The notes under the pieces were generated by a model. The model saw only the letters and a list, made by a program, of their open reading frames with translations, searched no databases and was not told the origin of the DNA. From Actinospineispora eucalypti (GTDB lineage Bacteria > Actinomycetota > Actinomycetes > Mycobacteriales > Pseudonocardiaceae), in assembly GCA_014208095.1 (NCBI GenBank), contig JACHMT010000004.1, forward strand, positions 124,001 to 188,000: DNA of 64,000 bases, in the 5' to 3' direction. Shown in pieces: positions 35,530 through 44,357 of the stretch (within the stretch, counting starts at the first letter, position 1; every line of letters begins with the position of its first letter). A program made the position numbers and the translations under genes.

Positions 35530-36380
35530 ACATAGGCAACACCCAGGTCTCCCTGGGCCTCTATGAGGACAGCGATAGCGAGGAGACCCCGAGGCCGCCG
35601 CTGTTGCGCCAGTGGCGGATGCGCACCGACCCCCGGATGACCGCCGACGAGCTACAGGTGGCCATCACCGGCATGGTCGGCTCGCACGCCGACGAGATCA
35701 CCGGGGTGGCCGCCCTCTCCACCGTGCCGCCGCTGCTGCGCGAGCTGCGCCAGCTCGCCGACGGCATGCGCGAACGGGTGCACTCGGTGATCGTCGGTCC
35801 CCGGGTGCGCACCGGCGTGCCGATCCTGGTGGACAACCCCAAGGAGGTCGGCGCGGACCGGGTGGTGAACACGCTGGCCGCGCACCGGCTGTTCGGCACC
35901 CCGGCGATCGTGGTCGACTTCGGCACCTCGACCAACATCGACGTGGTCTCCCCGAAGGGCGAGCTGCTCGGCGCGGCGATCGCCCCCGGCATCGAGATCT
36001 CCGCCGACGCGCTGGCCGCCCGGGCCGCCGCGCTGACCAACGTGGAACTGGTCCGCCCGCGCGCGGCGATCGGCAAGAACACCGTGGAATGCCTGCAGGC
36101 CGGGATCCTTTTCGGCTTCACCGGCCAGGTGGACGGCCTGGTCCGCCGGATCAAGGTCGAGCTGGAGACCGAGTACAAGGTCGACCCGGCCACGGTCACC
36201 GTGATCGCCACCGGCGGGCTGGCCTCCCTGGTCGTCGCCGAGTCGGAGACCATCACCGAGCACGTGGACGACCTCACCCTGCTCGGGCTGCGCCTGGTCT
36301 ACCTGCGCAACATGCGCACGGTCACGGTGCGCAGCGGCATGTCGAACTCCTCGCCCAGCTCCGGCCGCCCGGCCAGGTAG
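35514..36380 (+). CDS. coaX: Type III pantothenate kinase
   Basis: This 288-aa ASKHA-fold kinase phosphorylates pantothenate, the first step to CoA. CVDIGNTQVSLGL (phosphate 1), DNPKEVGADRVVNTLAA, VDFGTSTNIDVV (phosphate 2) and GAAIAPGIEISADAL are present. An acidic insert SDSEETPRP lies near residue 21. The start is GTG within panD. Its last 82 nt overlap the methyltransferase gene on the opposite strand, so the C-terminal tail (SNSSPSSGRPAR) may be poorly conserved extension. Confidence 0.94.
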   Translation: MLLCVDIGNTQVSLGLYEDSDSEETPRPPLLRQWRMRTDPRMTADELQVAITGMVGSHADEITGVAALSTVPPLLRELRQLADGMRERVHSVIVGPRVRTGVPILVDNPKEVGADRVVNTLAAHRLFGTPAIVVDFGTSTNIDVVSPKGELLGAAIAPGIEISADALAARAAALTNVELVRPRAAIGKNTVECLQAGILFGFTGQVDGLVRRIKVELETEYKVDPATVTVIATGGLASLVVAESETITEHVDDLTLLGLRLVYLRNMRTVTVRSGMSNSSPSSGRPAR

Positions 36381-37063
36381 CCGCGCACCCGCGCGAACAC
36401 CTCTTCGCGTTCCTCCGGGCTGCTGATCAGTGCCCAGGAGTGGGTGCCCAGCGTGGCGACCAGGGATTCCGCCGTGAGCCGCCGGGAGTGCGTGAACTCC
36501 TGCCGCCCGCCCTCGTCGAACGACTCGTGCTCCAGCATCGCCCGGGGCCGCCGCCCGCCTTGCGATACGCCGGGCACCCGCCGGTCCAGCGAGGTGACCT
36601 GGACCAGCCCGGCCACCCAGGCCTCCGAGTCGTCCTCGTAGTTCCACAGCCCGGCCAGCACACCGCCCGGCCGCAACACGCGCGCCAGCTCATCGCCCGC
36701 CCGGGCCGGGTCGAACCAGTGGAACGCCTGGCCGACCAGCACCGCGTCCACCGAGGCGTCCGGCAGCGGGATGCTCTCGGCACTGCCGGCCAACGCCCGC
36801 ACCTCGGGCAGCCGCTCGCGCAGCACGGCCAGCATCTGCTCGTCCGGCTCCACCGCGACCACCTCGGCCCCCGGGCGGCGGACCAGCGAGGCGGTCAGCT
36901 TCCCGGTGCCGGCCGCCAGGTCCAGCACCCGGCCTCCGGGCGACCCCAGCGGCGCAAGTGCCCAGTCGATGGCGGTGTCCGGGTAGCTGGGCCGGTGGGC
37001 GTCGTACTCCCGTGCGGCGGATCCGAAGGAACGGCGGCGCAGCTGCAACTGATCATCCGGCAC
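36299..37063 (-). CDS. Class I SAM-dependent methyltransferase
   Basis: This 254-aa protein has a Methyltransf_11-type domain: motif I VLDLAAGTGKLTASLV near 45-60, the acidic VVAVEPDEQML, and the post-II segment LPDASVDAVLVGQAFHWFD. The FHWFD sequence is typical of the UbiE/trans-aconitate-methyltransferase-like group. The substrate is unknown. It is convergent with coaX with an 82-nt overlap and divergent from lysS across a foldback repeat. Confidence 0.88.
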   Translation of the reverse strand: MPDDQLQLRRRSFGSAAREYDAHRPSYPDTAIDWALAPLGSPGGRVLDLAAGTGKLTASLVRRPGAEVVAVEPDEQMLAVLRERLPEVRALAGSAESIPLPDASVDAVLVGQAFHWFDPARAGDELARVLRPGGVLAGLWNYEDDSEAWVAGLVQVTSLDRRVPGVSQGGRRPRAMLEHESFDEGGRQEFTHSRRLTAESLVATLGTHSWALISSPEEREEVFARVRGYLAGRPELGEEFDMPLRTVTVRMLRR

Positions 37064-37085
37064 GGAGCCGACCCTACGCCGGGGC

Positions 37086-37368
37086 CGCTGAGCGGGCGCG
37101 TGGGTTTCGCGGGTCCGCGGCTCGTCGCCGGTGCGGGTTGGTGCCGAGCGAGGGGTGGTGGCGGTGCCGGCTCCCGGGCGTGATCGTCAACTGTGGCGTT
37201 AGAGCGTCGATTTTCGATGCTGTACCGCCACAGACAGCGATCAAGGTCGGTACATCACGGCTCGAGTGGCACGGCTCACGATCACGATCATGGCGGACCT
37301 GGGCGCCCACCAGACCGCGACCCGGCCGCACCCGGGCCGCGGCAGACAGCCCACGCCGCGCCGTCCAG
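37086..37368. repeat. Foldback element copy B
   Basis: This fills most of the 400-bp gap between the methyltransferase and lysS starts. The inner arms are 37181-37198 (TGATCGTCAACTGTGGCG) and 37226-37243 (complement with 3 mismatches), around a loop holding GCGTCGATTTTCGATGC. The right outer arm at about 37321-37368 (GGCAGACAGCCCACGCCGCG ... CCGTCCAGG) matches the other copies well. The left outer arm (about 37086-37135) is diverged. It lies in the 5' region of both flanking genes. Confidence 0.7.
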
Positions 37369-37464
37369 GCCGATCCTAAAATCGGGCGACTCGTTGGGGT
37401 AATCGCGGGCCGAGTGGCATGCCGGCGGAAAAGCGCTGGTGAGTAGTCAGTACCGTTGTGCGGC

Positions 37465-38973
37465 GTGACGAATGACGTACCGCCCGACGCTTCTCCCGAT
37501 GCGGATCTTCCCGAGCAGATCAGGGTGCGCAGGGCCAAGCGCGCGGCCATGCTCGACGATGGCATCGACCCTTATCCCGTGGTGTTGCCGCGCACGCACA
37601 CCCTGAGCGAAGTCCGGGATGCGCATCAGGGGCTCGAGCCGGATACCTCCACCGGTGAACTGGTCGGTGTTGCCGGCCGGGTGATGAACCTGCGCAATAC
37701 CGGGAAGCTGTGCTTCGCGGAACTCCGTTCCGGCGATGGGACTTCCCTTCAGGCAATGCTCAGCGTGGCCAGTGTAGGGGTCGAGGAGTTGGCCCGCTGG
37801 AAGGCGCGGGTCGACCTCGGGGATCACGTTTTTGTACACGGTGAGGTCATCACTTCGCGGCGCGGAGAACTGTCCGTGCTGGCCGACGAATGGGCGATGG
37901 CGGCGAAGTCCGTTCGGCCGTTGCCGGTCGGCCACAAGGACCTGTCCGAAGAGACGCGGGTGCGTCAGCGATACGTCGACCTGGTGATGCGTTCGCAAGC
38001 CCGGGATACTGTACGGAACAGGGCGACGGCCGTCCGTGCGCTGCGTCACACACTGCATAACCGGGGATTCCTCGAAGTAGAGACCCCGATGCTGCAGTTG
38101 TTGCAAGGTGGCGCCACCGCGCGTCCCTTTGTTACACACTCGAACGCTCTGGACACCGATCTGTTCTTGAGGATCGCACCCGAGTTGTACCTCAAGCGCG
38201 CCGTGGTCGGTGGCATCGAACGGGTCTTCGAGATCAACCGGAACTTCCGGAACGAGGGCATCGACTCCACGCACTCGCCGGAGTTCGCCATGCTGGAGGC
38301 CTACGAGGCCTACGGCAGCTACGACACGATGGCCGAGCTCACCCAGACCCTGGTGATGGACTGCGCGCGCGAGGTGTACGGCTCCACCGTGGTGACGCAC
38401 GCGGACGGCAGCGAACACGATCTCGGCGGCAAATGGCGCGAGATCACGCTGTTCGGCGCGGTCTCCGAGGCGGTGGGTGAAGAGGTAACCCCGGACACCC
38501 CGGAGAGCGAGCTGCGCCGGATCGCCGCCCGGCACGAGGTGGAGATTTCCGATAGCGACACGGCGGGGCAGATTGCCTTGGAGCTGTTTGAGAAGCTGGT
38601 CGAGCATAACTTGATCGAGCCAACATTCGTCCGGGACTACCCTATCGACGTTCGGCCGCTGACCAGGGCACATAGGGATAATCCCCGGCTCGCGGAAGCC
38701 TGGGACCTGTATGTCTTCGGCGTCGAGCTGGCCACGGCCTATTCCGAGCTGGTTGATCCGGTGGTACAACGGGAACGTCTGGAGGCGCAGTCTCGGTTGG
38801 CGCATCGGGGGGACGACCAACCGATGCCGGTCGATGAGGACTTCCTTAGAGCTCTGGAATACGGAATGCCGCCGAGCGGCGGGATGGGAATGGGGATCGA
38901 CCGGCTCCTGATGACCCTGACCGGTCTCGGTATCCGGGAGACGATCCTTTTTCCGCTGCTCCGTCCGGAATGA
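37465..38973 (+). CDS. lysS: Lysyl-tRNA synthetase (class II)
   Basis: This 502-aa synthetase charges tRNA(Lys). The N-terminal OB-fold anticodon domain contains VAGRVMNLRNTGKLCFAELR. The catalytic core has motif 2 RVFEINRNFRNEGIDSTHSPEF and motif 3 GGMGMGIDRLLMTLTG. GTG 37465 (VTNDVPPDAS) is preferred over TTG 37456. Composition is mosaic: about 38225-38535 uses the strongly GC-biased codons of its neighbours, while both flanks use many A/T-ending codons (GTTGATCCGGTGGTACAACG, for example). The position before lsr2 and clpC is conserved, so it is the housekeeping enzyme. Confidence 0.95.
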   Translation: MTNDVPPDASPDADLPEQIRVRRAKRAAMLDDGIDPYPVVLPRTHTLSEVRDAHQGLEPDTSTGELVGVAGRVMNLRNTGKLCFAELRSGDGTSLQAMLSVASVGVEELARWKARVDLGDHVFVHGEVITSRRGELSVLADEWAMAAKSVRPLPVGHKDLSEETRVRQRYVDLVMRSQARDTVRNRATAVRALRHTLHNRGFLEVETPMLQLLQGGATARPFVTHSNALDTDLFLRIAPELYLKRAVVGGIERVFEINRNFRNEGIDSTHSPEFAMLEAYEAYGSYDTMAELTQTLVMDCAREVYGSTVVTHADGSEHDLGGKWREITLFGAVSEAVGEEVTPDTPESELRRIAARHEVEISDSDTAGQIALELFEKLVEHNLIEPTFVRDYPIDVRPLTRAHRDNPRLAEAWDLYVFGVELATAYSELVDPVVQRERLEAQSRLAHRGDDQPMPVDEDFLRALEYGMPPSGGMGMGIDRLLMTLTGLGIRETILFPLLRPE

Positions 38974-39117
38974 CGCACCGAGAGAGCGACCCGACTCGAC
39001 ATAGCGTGGAAATTAGGGCTATTCTCGCGACCAGGACTCCACGACCAGGTCAGGCAGAGAGACCAGCGGCGGGCGAGTGCGGATAATCGTTGGAAAAGTT
39101 ACTGGAGGGCTGCCAAA

Positions 39118-39468
39118 GTGGCACAGAAGGTCACAGTTTCGCTCATTGACGACCTCGACGGCGACCGGGCGGACGAGACCGTCGAGTTCGGGTTGGACGG
39201 CAAGAACTACGAGATTGATCTGTCCACCGGCAATGCGGACAAGCTGCGTGAAGCCCTCGCCTCCTACGTCGCCGCCGCCCGCAAGCCGGGTGGCCGGCGC
39301 CGCGGCGGTGGCGCCGCCGCCGCGGGTGCCGCGGCCGCGCGCCGGCCGTCCGTCGACCGCGAGCAGAACCAGGCCATCCGGGACTGGGCGCGCAAGCGCG
39401 GCATGAAGGTTTCCGACCGGGGCCGCATCCCGGCCGACGTCCTGGAGGCGTACCACCAGGAGAACTGA
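39118..39468 (+). CDS. lsr2: Lsr2 nucleoid-associated protein
   Basis: This 116-aa H-NS-like xenogeneic silencer binds AT-rich DNA and bridges it. The N-terminal dimerisation domain begins AQKVTVSLIDDLDGDRADETV. An Arg/Gly/Ala-rich linker (GGRRRGGGAAAAGAAAARR) follows, and the DNA-binding domain ends with the AT-hook-like VSDRGRIPADVLEAYHQ (RGR core). The start is GTG, with GGAGGG 8 nt upstream. The order lysS-lsr2-clpC is conserved in actinobacteria. Confidence 0.96.
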   Translation: MAQKVTVSLIDDLDGDRADETVEFGLDGKNYEIDLSTGNADKLREALASYVAAARKPGGRRRGGGAAAAGAAAARRPSVDREQNQAIRDWARKRGMKVSDRGRIPADVLEAYHQEN

Positions 39469-39503
39469 CGGCCCTCCGCCGCTCAGCCAGCCACGCACGT
39501 ACT

Positions 39504-39542
39504 CGAACGGGTGTGTTCGCGCACAGCGGACACACCCGTTCG
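39504..39542 (+). terminator. Hairpin behind lsr2
   Basis: CGAACGGGTGTGT (39504-39516) pairs perfectly with ACACACCCGTTCG (39530-39542) around a 13-nt loop, 36 bp after the lsr2 stop. No T-run follows. Because of its position it is the likely lsr2 terminator. Confidence 0.7.
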
Positions 39543-39724
39543 GCGTCTGGAATGCATGCTGGTGACCGGGCGTTGAACGGGGCGAGGCCACCGCGAGACA
39601 TGCTTAAACCATGCGCACGCAGCGGTAGGTGCGGTTTGGCCGATACAGTGTTCTTACGGTGTGGCCAGCACGATGGGCCCGCGCCGGGTACAGCTGCACA
39701 GCAGTGTCAGTCAGGGGAGTGCGA

Positions 39725-42256
39725 ATGTTCGAGAGGTTTACCGACCGCGCGAGGCGGGTGGTCGTCCTGGCCCAGGAAGAGGCCAGGATGCTCAACCACA
39801 ACTACATCGGCACCGAGCACATCCTGCTGGGCCTGATCCACGAGGGTGAAGGCGTCGCCGCCAAGGCGCTGGAGTCGCTGGGTATCGCCCTGGAGGGCGT
39901 GCGCCAGCAGGTCGAGGAAATCATCGGCCAGGGTCAGCAGGCACCGAGCGGGCACATCCCCTTCACGCCGAGAGCGAAGAAGGTCCTGGAGCTGTCGCTG
40001 CGCGAGGCGCTGCAGCTCGGGCACAACTACATCGGCACCGAGCACATCCTGCTCGGCCTGATCCGCGAGGGCGAAGGCGTCGCGGCCCAGGTGCTGGTGA
40101 AGCTGGGCGCCGACCTGAACCGGGTGCGCCAGCAGGTGCTCCAGCTGCTCTCCGGCTACCAGGGCAAGGAGCCGGCCGAGGCCAGCGGTGGCCGGGGTGA
40201 GGGCACCCCGTCCAGCTCGCTGGTGCTGGACCAGTTCGGCCGCAACCTGACCCAGTCGGCCCGGGAGGGCAAGCTCGACCCGGTGATCGGCCGGGAGAAG
40301 GAAATCGAGCGGGTCATGCAGGTGCTGTCCCGGCGCACCAAGAACAACCCGGTGCTGATCGGCGAGCCCGGCGTCGGCAAGACGGCCGTCGTCGAGGGCC
40401 TGGCCCAGATGGTGGTCAAGGGCGAGGTCCCGGAGACGCTCAAGGACAAGCAGCTCTACACGCTGGACCTCGGCTCGCTGGTCGCTGGCAGCCGCTACCG
40501 GGGTGACTTCGAAGAGCGCCTGAAGAAGGTGCTCAAGGAGATCCGCACCCGGGGCGACATCATCCTGTTCATCGACGAGATCCACACCCTGGTCGGCGCG
40601 GGCGCCGCCGAGGGCGCGATCGACGCGGCGAGCATCCTGAAGCCGATGCTGGCCCGGGGCGAGCTGCAGACCATCGGCGCCACCACGCTGGACGAGTACC
40701 GCAAGTACGTGGAGAAGGACCCGGCCCTCGAGCGCCGGTTCCAGCCGATCCAGGTGGGCGAGCCGTCGGTCACGCACACCATCGAGATCCTCAAGGGCCT
40801 GCGGGACCGCTACGAGGCGCACCACCGGGTCACCATCACCGACCCGGCGCTGGTCGCCGCGGCCACCCTGGCCGACCGGTACATCAACGACCGGTTCCTG
40901 CCGGACAAGGCGATCGACCTGATCGACGAGGCCGGCGCGCGGATGCGCATCCGCCGGATGACCGCACCGCCGGACCTGCGCGAGTTCGACGAGAAGATCG
41001 CCAACGTGCGCCGGGACAAGGAGTCCGCGATCGACGCGCAGGACTTCGAGCGCGCCGCCCACCTGCGGGACAGCGAGAAGCAGCTGCTGACCCAGAAGGC
41101 CGAGCGGGAGAAGCAGTGGAAGTCCGGTGACCTGGACGTCGTCGCCGAGGTGGACGACGAGCAGATCGCCGAGGTGCTGGCCAACTGGACCGGTATCCCG
41201 GTGTTCAAGCTCACCGAGGAGGAGACCACGCGTCTGCTCCGCATGGAGGAGGAGCTGCACAAGCGGATCATCGGCCAGGAGGATGCGGTCAAGGCCGTCT
41301 CCCAGGCGATCCGCCGCACCCGCGCCGGGCTGAAGGACCCGAAGCGCCCGTCCGGCTCGTTCATCTTCGCCGGCCCGTCCGGTGTGGGTAAGACCGAGCT
41401 GTCCAAGGCGCTGGCCAACTTCCTGTTCGGCGAGGACGACGCGCTCATCCAGATCGACATGGGTGAGTTCCACGACCGGTACACCGCGTCGCGGCTGTTC
41501 GGTGCTCCTCCGGGCTACGTGGGCTACGAGGAGGGCGGCCAGCTCACCGAGAAGGTGCGCCGCAAGCCGTTCTCCGTGGTGCTCTTCGACGAGATCGAGA
41601 AGGCGCACCAGGAGGTGTACAACACGCTGCTGCAGGTGCTCGAGGACGGCCGCCTGACCGACGGTCAGGGCCGCACGGTGGACTTCAAGAACACCGTGAT
41701 CATCTTCACCTCGAACTTGGGCACGCAGGACATCTCCAAGGCGGTGGGCCTGGGCTTCGCGCAGGGCAACGACGAGGCGTCCAACTACGAGCGCATGAAG
41801 ACCAAGGTCAACGACGAGCTGAAGAAGCACTTCCGCCCGGAGTTCCTGAACCGGATCGACGACATCATCGTGTTCCACCAGCTCACCGAGGAGCAGATCG
41901 TCTCCATGGTGGACCTGATGATCGGCCGGGTCGAGGCCCAGCTGAAGAACAAGGACATGGCGATCGAGCTCACGCCGGACGCGCGCAAGCTGCTGGCCCG
42001 CCGGGGCTTCGACCCGGTCCTGGGCGCCCGGCCGCTCCGCCGCACGATTCAGCGCGAGATCGAGGACCAGCTGTCCGAGAAGATCCTGTTCGGCGAGGTG
42101 GAGGCCGGCCAGATCGTCATCATCGACGTGGAGGGCTTCGACCCCGAGGACAAGACCCGCACCGCGCAGGACAAGGCCCGCTTCGTCTTCCGGGGCGAGC
42201 CCAAGCCGGCGGTGTCCGTGCCCGACGCGGTTCCGGCCGGGCTGGGCGAGGAGTAA
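39725..42256 (+). CDS. clpC: ClpC-type AAA+ unfoldase of the Clp protease
   Basis: This 843-aa Hsp100 protein feeds substrates to ClpP. The order is two N-terminal repeats (NYIGTEHILLGLIHEGEGVA and NYIGTEHILLGLIREGEGVA), AAA-1 with GEPGVGKT and LFIDEIHTL, a UVR-containing middle domain (DEKIANVRRDKESAIDAQDF), AAA-2 with GPSGVGKTELSKAL and VLFDEIEKAH, and a C-terminal D2 small domain. ATG 39725 gives the conserved start MFERFTDRARRVVVLAQEEA; upstream in-frame codons are untranslated leader. An intrinsic terminator follows. Confidence 0.98.
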   Translation: MFERFTDRARRVVVLAQEEARMLNHNYIGTEHILLGLIHEGEGVAAKALESLGIALEGVRQQVEEIIGQGQQAPSGHIPFTPRAKKVLELSLREALQLGHNYIGTEHILLGLIREGEGVAAQVLVKLGADLNRVRQQVLQLLSGYQGKEPAEASGGRGEGTPSSSLVLDQFGRNLTQSAREGKLDPVIGREKEIERVMQVLSRRTKNNPVLIGEPGVGKTAVVEGLAQMVVKGEVPETLKDKQLYTLDLGSLVAGSRYRGDFEERLKKVLKEIRTRGDIILFIDEIHTLVGAGAAEGAIDAASILKPMLARGELQTIGATTLDEYRKYVEKDPALERRFQPIQVGEPSVTHTIEILKGLRDRYEAHHRVTITDPALVAAATLADRYINDRFLPDKAIDLIDEAGARMRIRRMTAPPDLREFDEKIANVRRDKESAIDAQDFERAAHLRDSEKQLLTQKAEREKQWKSGDLDVVAEVDDEQIAEVLANWTGIPVFKLTEEETTRLLRMEEELHKRIIGQEDAVKAVSQAIRRTRAGLKDPKRPSGSFIFAGPSGVGKTELSKALANFLFGEDDALIQIDMGEFHDRYTASRLFGAPPGYVGYEEGGQLTEKVRRKPFSVVLFDEIEKAHQEVYNTLLQVLEDGRLTDGQGRTVDFKNTVIIFTSNLGTQDISKAVGLGFAQGNDEASNYERMKTKVNDELKKHFRPEFLNRIDDIIVFHQLTEEQIVSMVDLMIGRVEAQLKNKDMAIELTPDARKLLARRGFDPVLGARPLRRTIQREIEDQLSEKILFGEVEAGQIVIIDVEGFDPEDKTRTAQDKARFVFRGEPKPAVSVPDAVPAGLGEE

Positions 42257-42259
42257 CCC

Positions 42260-42304
42260 CACAGCTGATTCAGTGACTTCAGCACGCTGATTCAGTCACT
42301 TCAG
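42260..42304. repeat. Two units of the GATTCAGT-ACTTCAGCAC repeat behind clpC
   Basis: CACAGCTGATTCAGTGACTTCAG (42260-42282) and CACGCTGATTCAGTCACTTCAG (42283-42304) are tandem 22/23-bp units of the family seen at 20324-20503. They lie between the clpC stop and its terminator hairpin. Confidence 0.8.
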
Positions 42305-42308
42305 CACA

Positions 42309-42351
42309 CGGCCGGCCCCGGACCACACCAAGGTCCGGGGCCGGCCGTTTT
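42309..42351 (+). terminator. Intrinsic terminator of clpC
   Basis: CGGCCGGCCCCGGACC (42309-42324) and GGTCCGGGGCCGGCCG (42332-42347) form a perfect 16-bp stem with a 7-nt loop and are followed directly by TTTT. This is the clearest rho-independent terminator in the window. Confidence 0.92.
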
Positions 42352-42401
42352 GTTCGGGGGCCGGCTGGGTGGCGGCGGTCCGGTGCGTGGTCGGGCTGAG
42401 G

Positions 42402-42687
42402 GCGCTTGGACGGCGCGGCGTGGGTGGTCTGCCGTGGCTTGGCAGCGGCCCCGTCGCGTTTGGCTACACGAAGTAACGGTTGGCCGGCCCCAGGCCGGCT
42501 TCCATCCGTCGCGCCGAGGGCATGATCGTCGACTGTGGTGGTTCAGCCTCGAAAATCGACGCTAAACCACCAGAGACGGCGATCAACCTATCGCTGAACC
42601 GGTCACGGTCTGTGCCCAGGCCCAATGTAAACGCAACGGGCCGCACCCAAGCCACAGCAGACGACCCACGCCGCGCCGTCCGAGCCG
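42402..42687. repeat. Foldback element copy C
   Basis: The outer arms are 42402-42461 (GCGCTTGGACGGCGCGGCG onward) and 42629-42687. The inner arms are 42523-42541 (TGATCGTCGACTGTGGTGG) and 42567-42585, with the loop CCTCGAAAATCGACGC. The element fills most of the 457-bp gap between the clpC terminator and the aldehyde dehydrogenase gene; no coding sequence is visible in it. Confidence 0.85.
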
Positions 42688-42813
42688 TCGTAGACCGGCA
42701 CCGCACCCAAACCGACACCGCCCACCCGACGTGGGTTTGTGCGTGCAACGGGGTTGCAACCCCCGTCCTCATAGCGTGGCGCCCGAAACACCAGAGCCCA
42801 CGGGAGGTCGAGG

Positions 42814-44304
42814 ATGACCCTGGCATTCGACGAACCGCGCATCCAAGAGGTGGTCGGTTCGCTCAGCCGCAAGATGCTGATCAACGGTGAGTGGGTGGAC
42901 TCCGCGTCCGGGCGGACCTTCGACACCGTGAACCCGGCGACCGAGGACGTACTGGCCTCCGTCGCCCACGGCGAGGCCGCCGACGTGGACGCCGCCGTAC
43001 GGGCCGCGCGGGCCGCGTTCGAGGACGGCTCGCCGTGGCGGAAGATGCCGCACGGCCAGCGCGGCAAGATCATCCACAAGCTGGGTGACCTGATCCTGGA
43101 GCACCTGGACGACTTCGCCCTGCTCGAGTCGCTGGACAACGGGAAGCCCTACTCGGTGGCCAAGGCGGCCGACGTCCCGCTGGCCGCCGACCTGTTCCAC
43201 TACATGTCCGGCTGGGCGACCAAGATCGAGGGCAACACCGTGCCGGTGTCCGCCTGGGACCCGGACCAGTACCTGGCGTTCACGCTGCGGGAGCCGGTCG
43301 GGGTGTGCGCGCAGATCATTCCGTGGAACTTCCCGCTGCTCATGGCCGCGTGGAAGATCGGGCCGGTACTGGCCGCCGGGTGCACCACGATCCTCAAGCC
43401 GGCCGAGCAGACCCCGCTGTCCGCGTTGCTGCTGGGTGAGTTGGCCATGCAGGCCGGCCTGCCGCCGGGCGTGCTGAACATCGTCACCGGCTTCGGCGAG
43501 GCCGGAGCCGCGCTGGCCGCCCACCGGGACGTGGACAAGGTGGCGTTCACCGGGTCCACCGAGGTGGGCCGTGAGATCGTCAAGGCGGCGGCCGGCAACC
43601 TGAAGAAGGTGACCCTGGAGCTGGGGGGCAAGTCGCCGAACGTGGTGTACGCGGACGCGGACATCGACAAGGCGATCGCCGGCTCGGCGCACGCGATCTT
43701 CTTCAACCAGGGTGAGTGCTGCGTGGCCGGCTCCCGGCTGTACGTGGAGGAGTCGGTGTACGACCAGGTGGTGGAGGGCGTCGCCGAGCAGGCCAGCCAG
43801 ATCAAGGTGGGCAACGGCCTCGACCCGGACACCAACATGGGCCCGCTGGTGTCCGCCGAGCAGTTCGAGCGGGTCACCGGGTACATCAACTCCGGCCGGG
43901 ATGAGGGCGCCAACATCATCGGCGGCGACCGGGTCGGGGATCGCGGGTACTTCGTGGCGCCCACCGTGCTCACCGGCACCCGGGAGGACATGAAGGCGGT
44001 CCGCGAGGAGATCTTCGGGCCGGTGGTGGCGGCCGCGCCGTTCAACGCCGAGCGGGACATCCTGCCCACCGCGAACAACAGCAACTTCGGGCTCGGTGCC
44101 GGGGTGTTCACCCGGGACGTGTCCAAGGCGTACCGCACCGCGCGGCGGCTGCGCGCCGGCACGGTGTGGGTGAACACCTGGAACGTGTTCGACGCCTCGC
44201 TGCCGTTCGGCGGCTACAAGGAGTCCGGTTGGGGCCGCGAGATGGGGCACGCGGTGTTCACCAACTACCTGGAGACGAAGACGGTGATCACCGACCTGAG
44301 CTGA
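42814..44304 (+). CDS. NAD(P)-dependent aldehyde dehydrogenase
   Basis: This 496-aa ALDH-superfamily enzyme oxidises an aldehyde to its acid. IPWNFPLLMAAWKIGPVLAAG and FTGSTEVGREI bind the cofactor. The general-base Glu is in LELGGKSPNVV and the catalytic Cys is in FFNQGECCVAGSR, where two Cys are adjacent. Similar proteins act on phenylacetaldehyde, betaine aldehyde or short-chain aldehydes, so the substrate is uncertain. There is a good GGGAGG box before the ATG. The convergent neighbour is a GAF-type regulator, a frequent partner of such dehydrogenases in actinobacteria. Confidence 0.95.
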   Translation: MTLAFDEPRIQEVVGSLSRKMLINGEWVDSASGRTFDTVNPATEDVLASVAHGEAADVDAAVRAARAAFEDGSPWRKMPHGQRGKIIHKLGDLILEHLDDFALLESLDNGKPYSVAKAADVPLAADLFHYMSGWATKIEGNTVPVSAWDPDQYLAFTLREPVGVCAQIIPWNFPLLMAAWKIGPVLAAGCTTILKPAEQTPLSALLLGELAMQAGLPPGVLNIVTGFGEAGAALAAHRDVDKVAFTGSTEVGREIVKAAAGNLKKVTLELGGKSPNVVYADADIDKAIAGSAHAIFFNQGECCVAGSRLYVEESVYDQVVEGVAEQASQIKVGNGLDPDTNMGPLVSAEQFERVTGYINSGRDEGANIIGGDRVGDRGYFVAPTVLTGTREDMKAVREEIFGPVVAAAPFNAERDILPTANNSNFGLGAGVFTRDVSKAYRTARRLRAGTVWVNTWNVFDASLPFGGYKESGWGREMGHAVFTNYLETKTVITDLS

Positions 44305-44315
44305 CGCTCAGGTCT

Positions 44316-44357
44316 CGTGAGTGGCGAGTAGCGCTATAGCGTCACTCGCCACTCACG
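44316..44357. terminator. Bidirectional terminator hairpin with CGTGAGTG core
   Basis: CGTGAGTGGCGAGT (44316-44329) pairs with ACTCGCCACTCACG (44344-44357). The TGA of the minus-strand regulator lies inside the right arm. It separates two convergent genes and shares its CGTGAGTG/CACTCACG core with the hairpin at 8587-8636. Confidence 0.8.

Noticed and set aside
39707..42262. 851-codon minus-strand frame opposite clpC
   Set aside because: Antisense shadow; clpC is intact on the plus strand.
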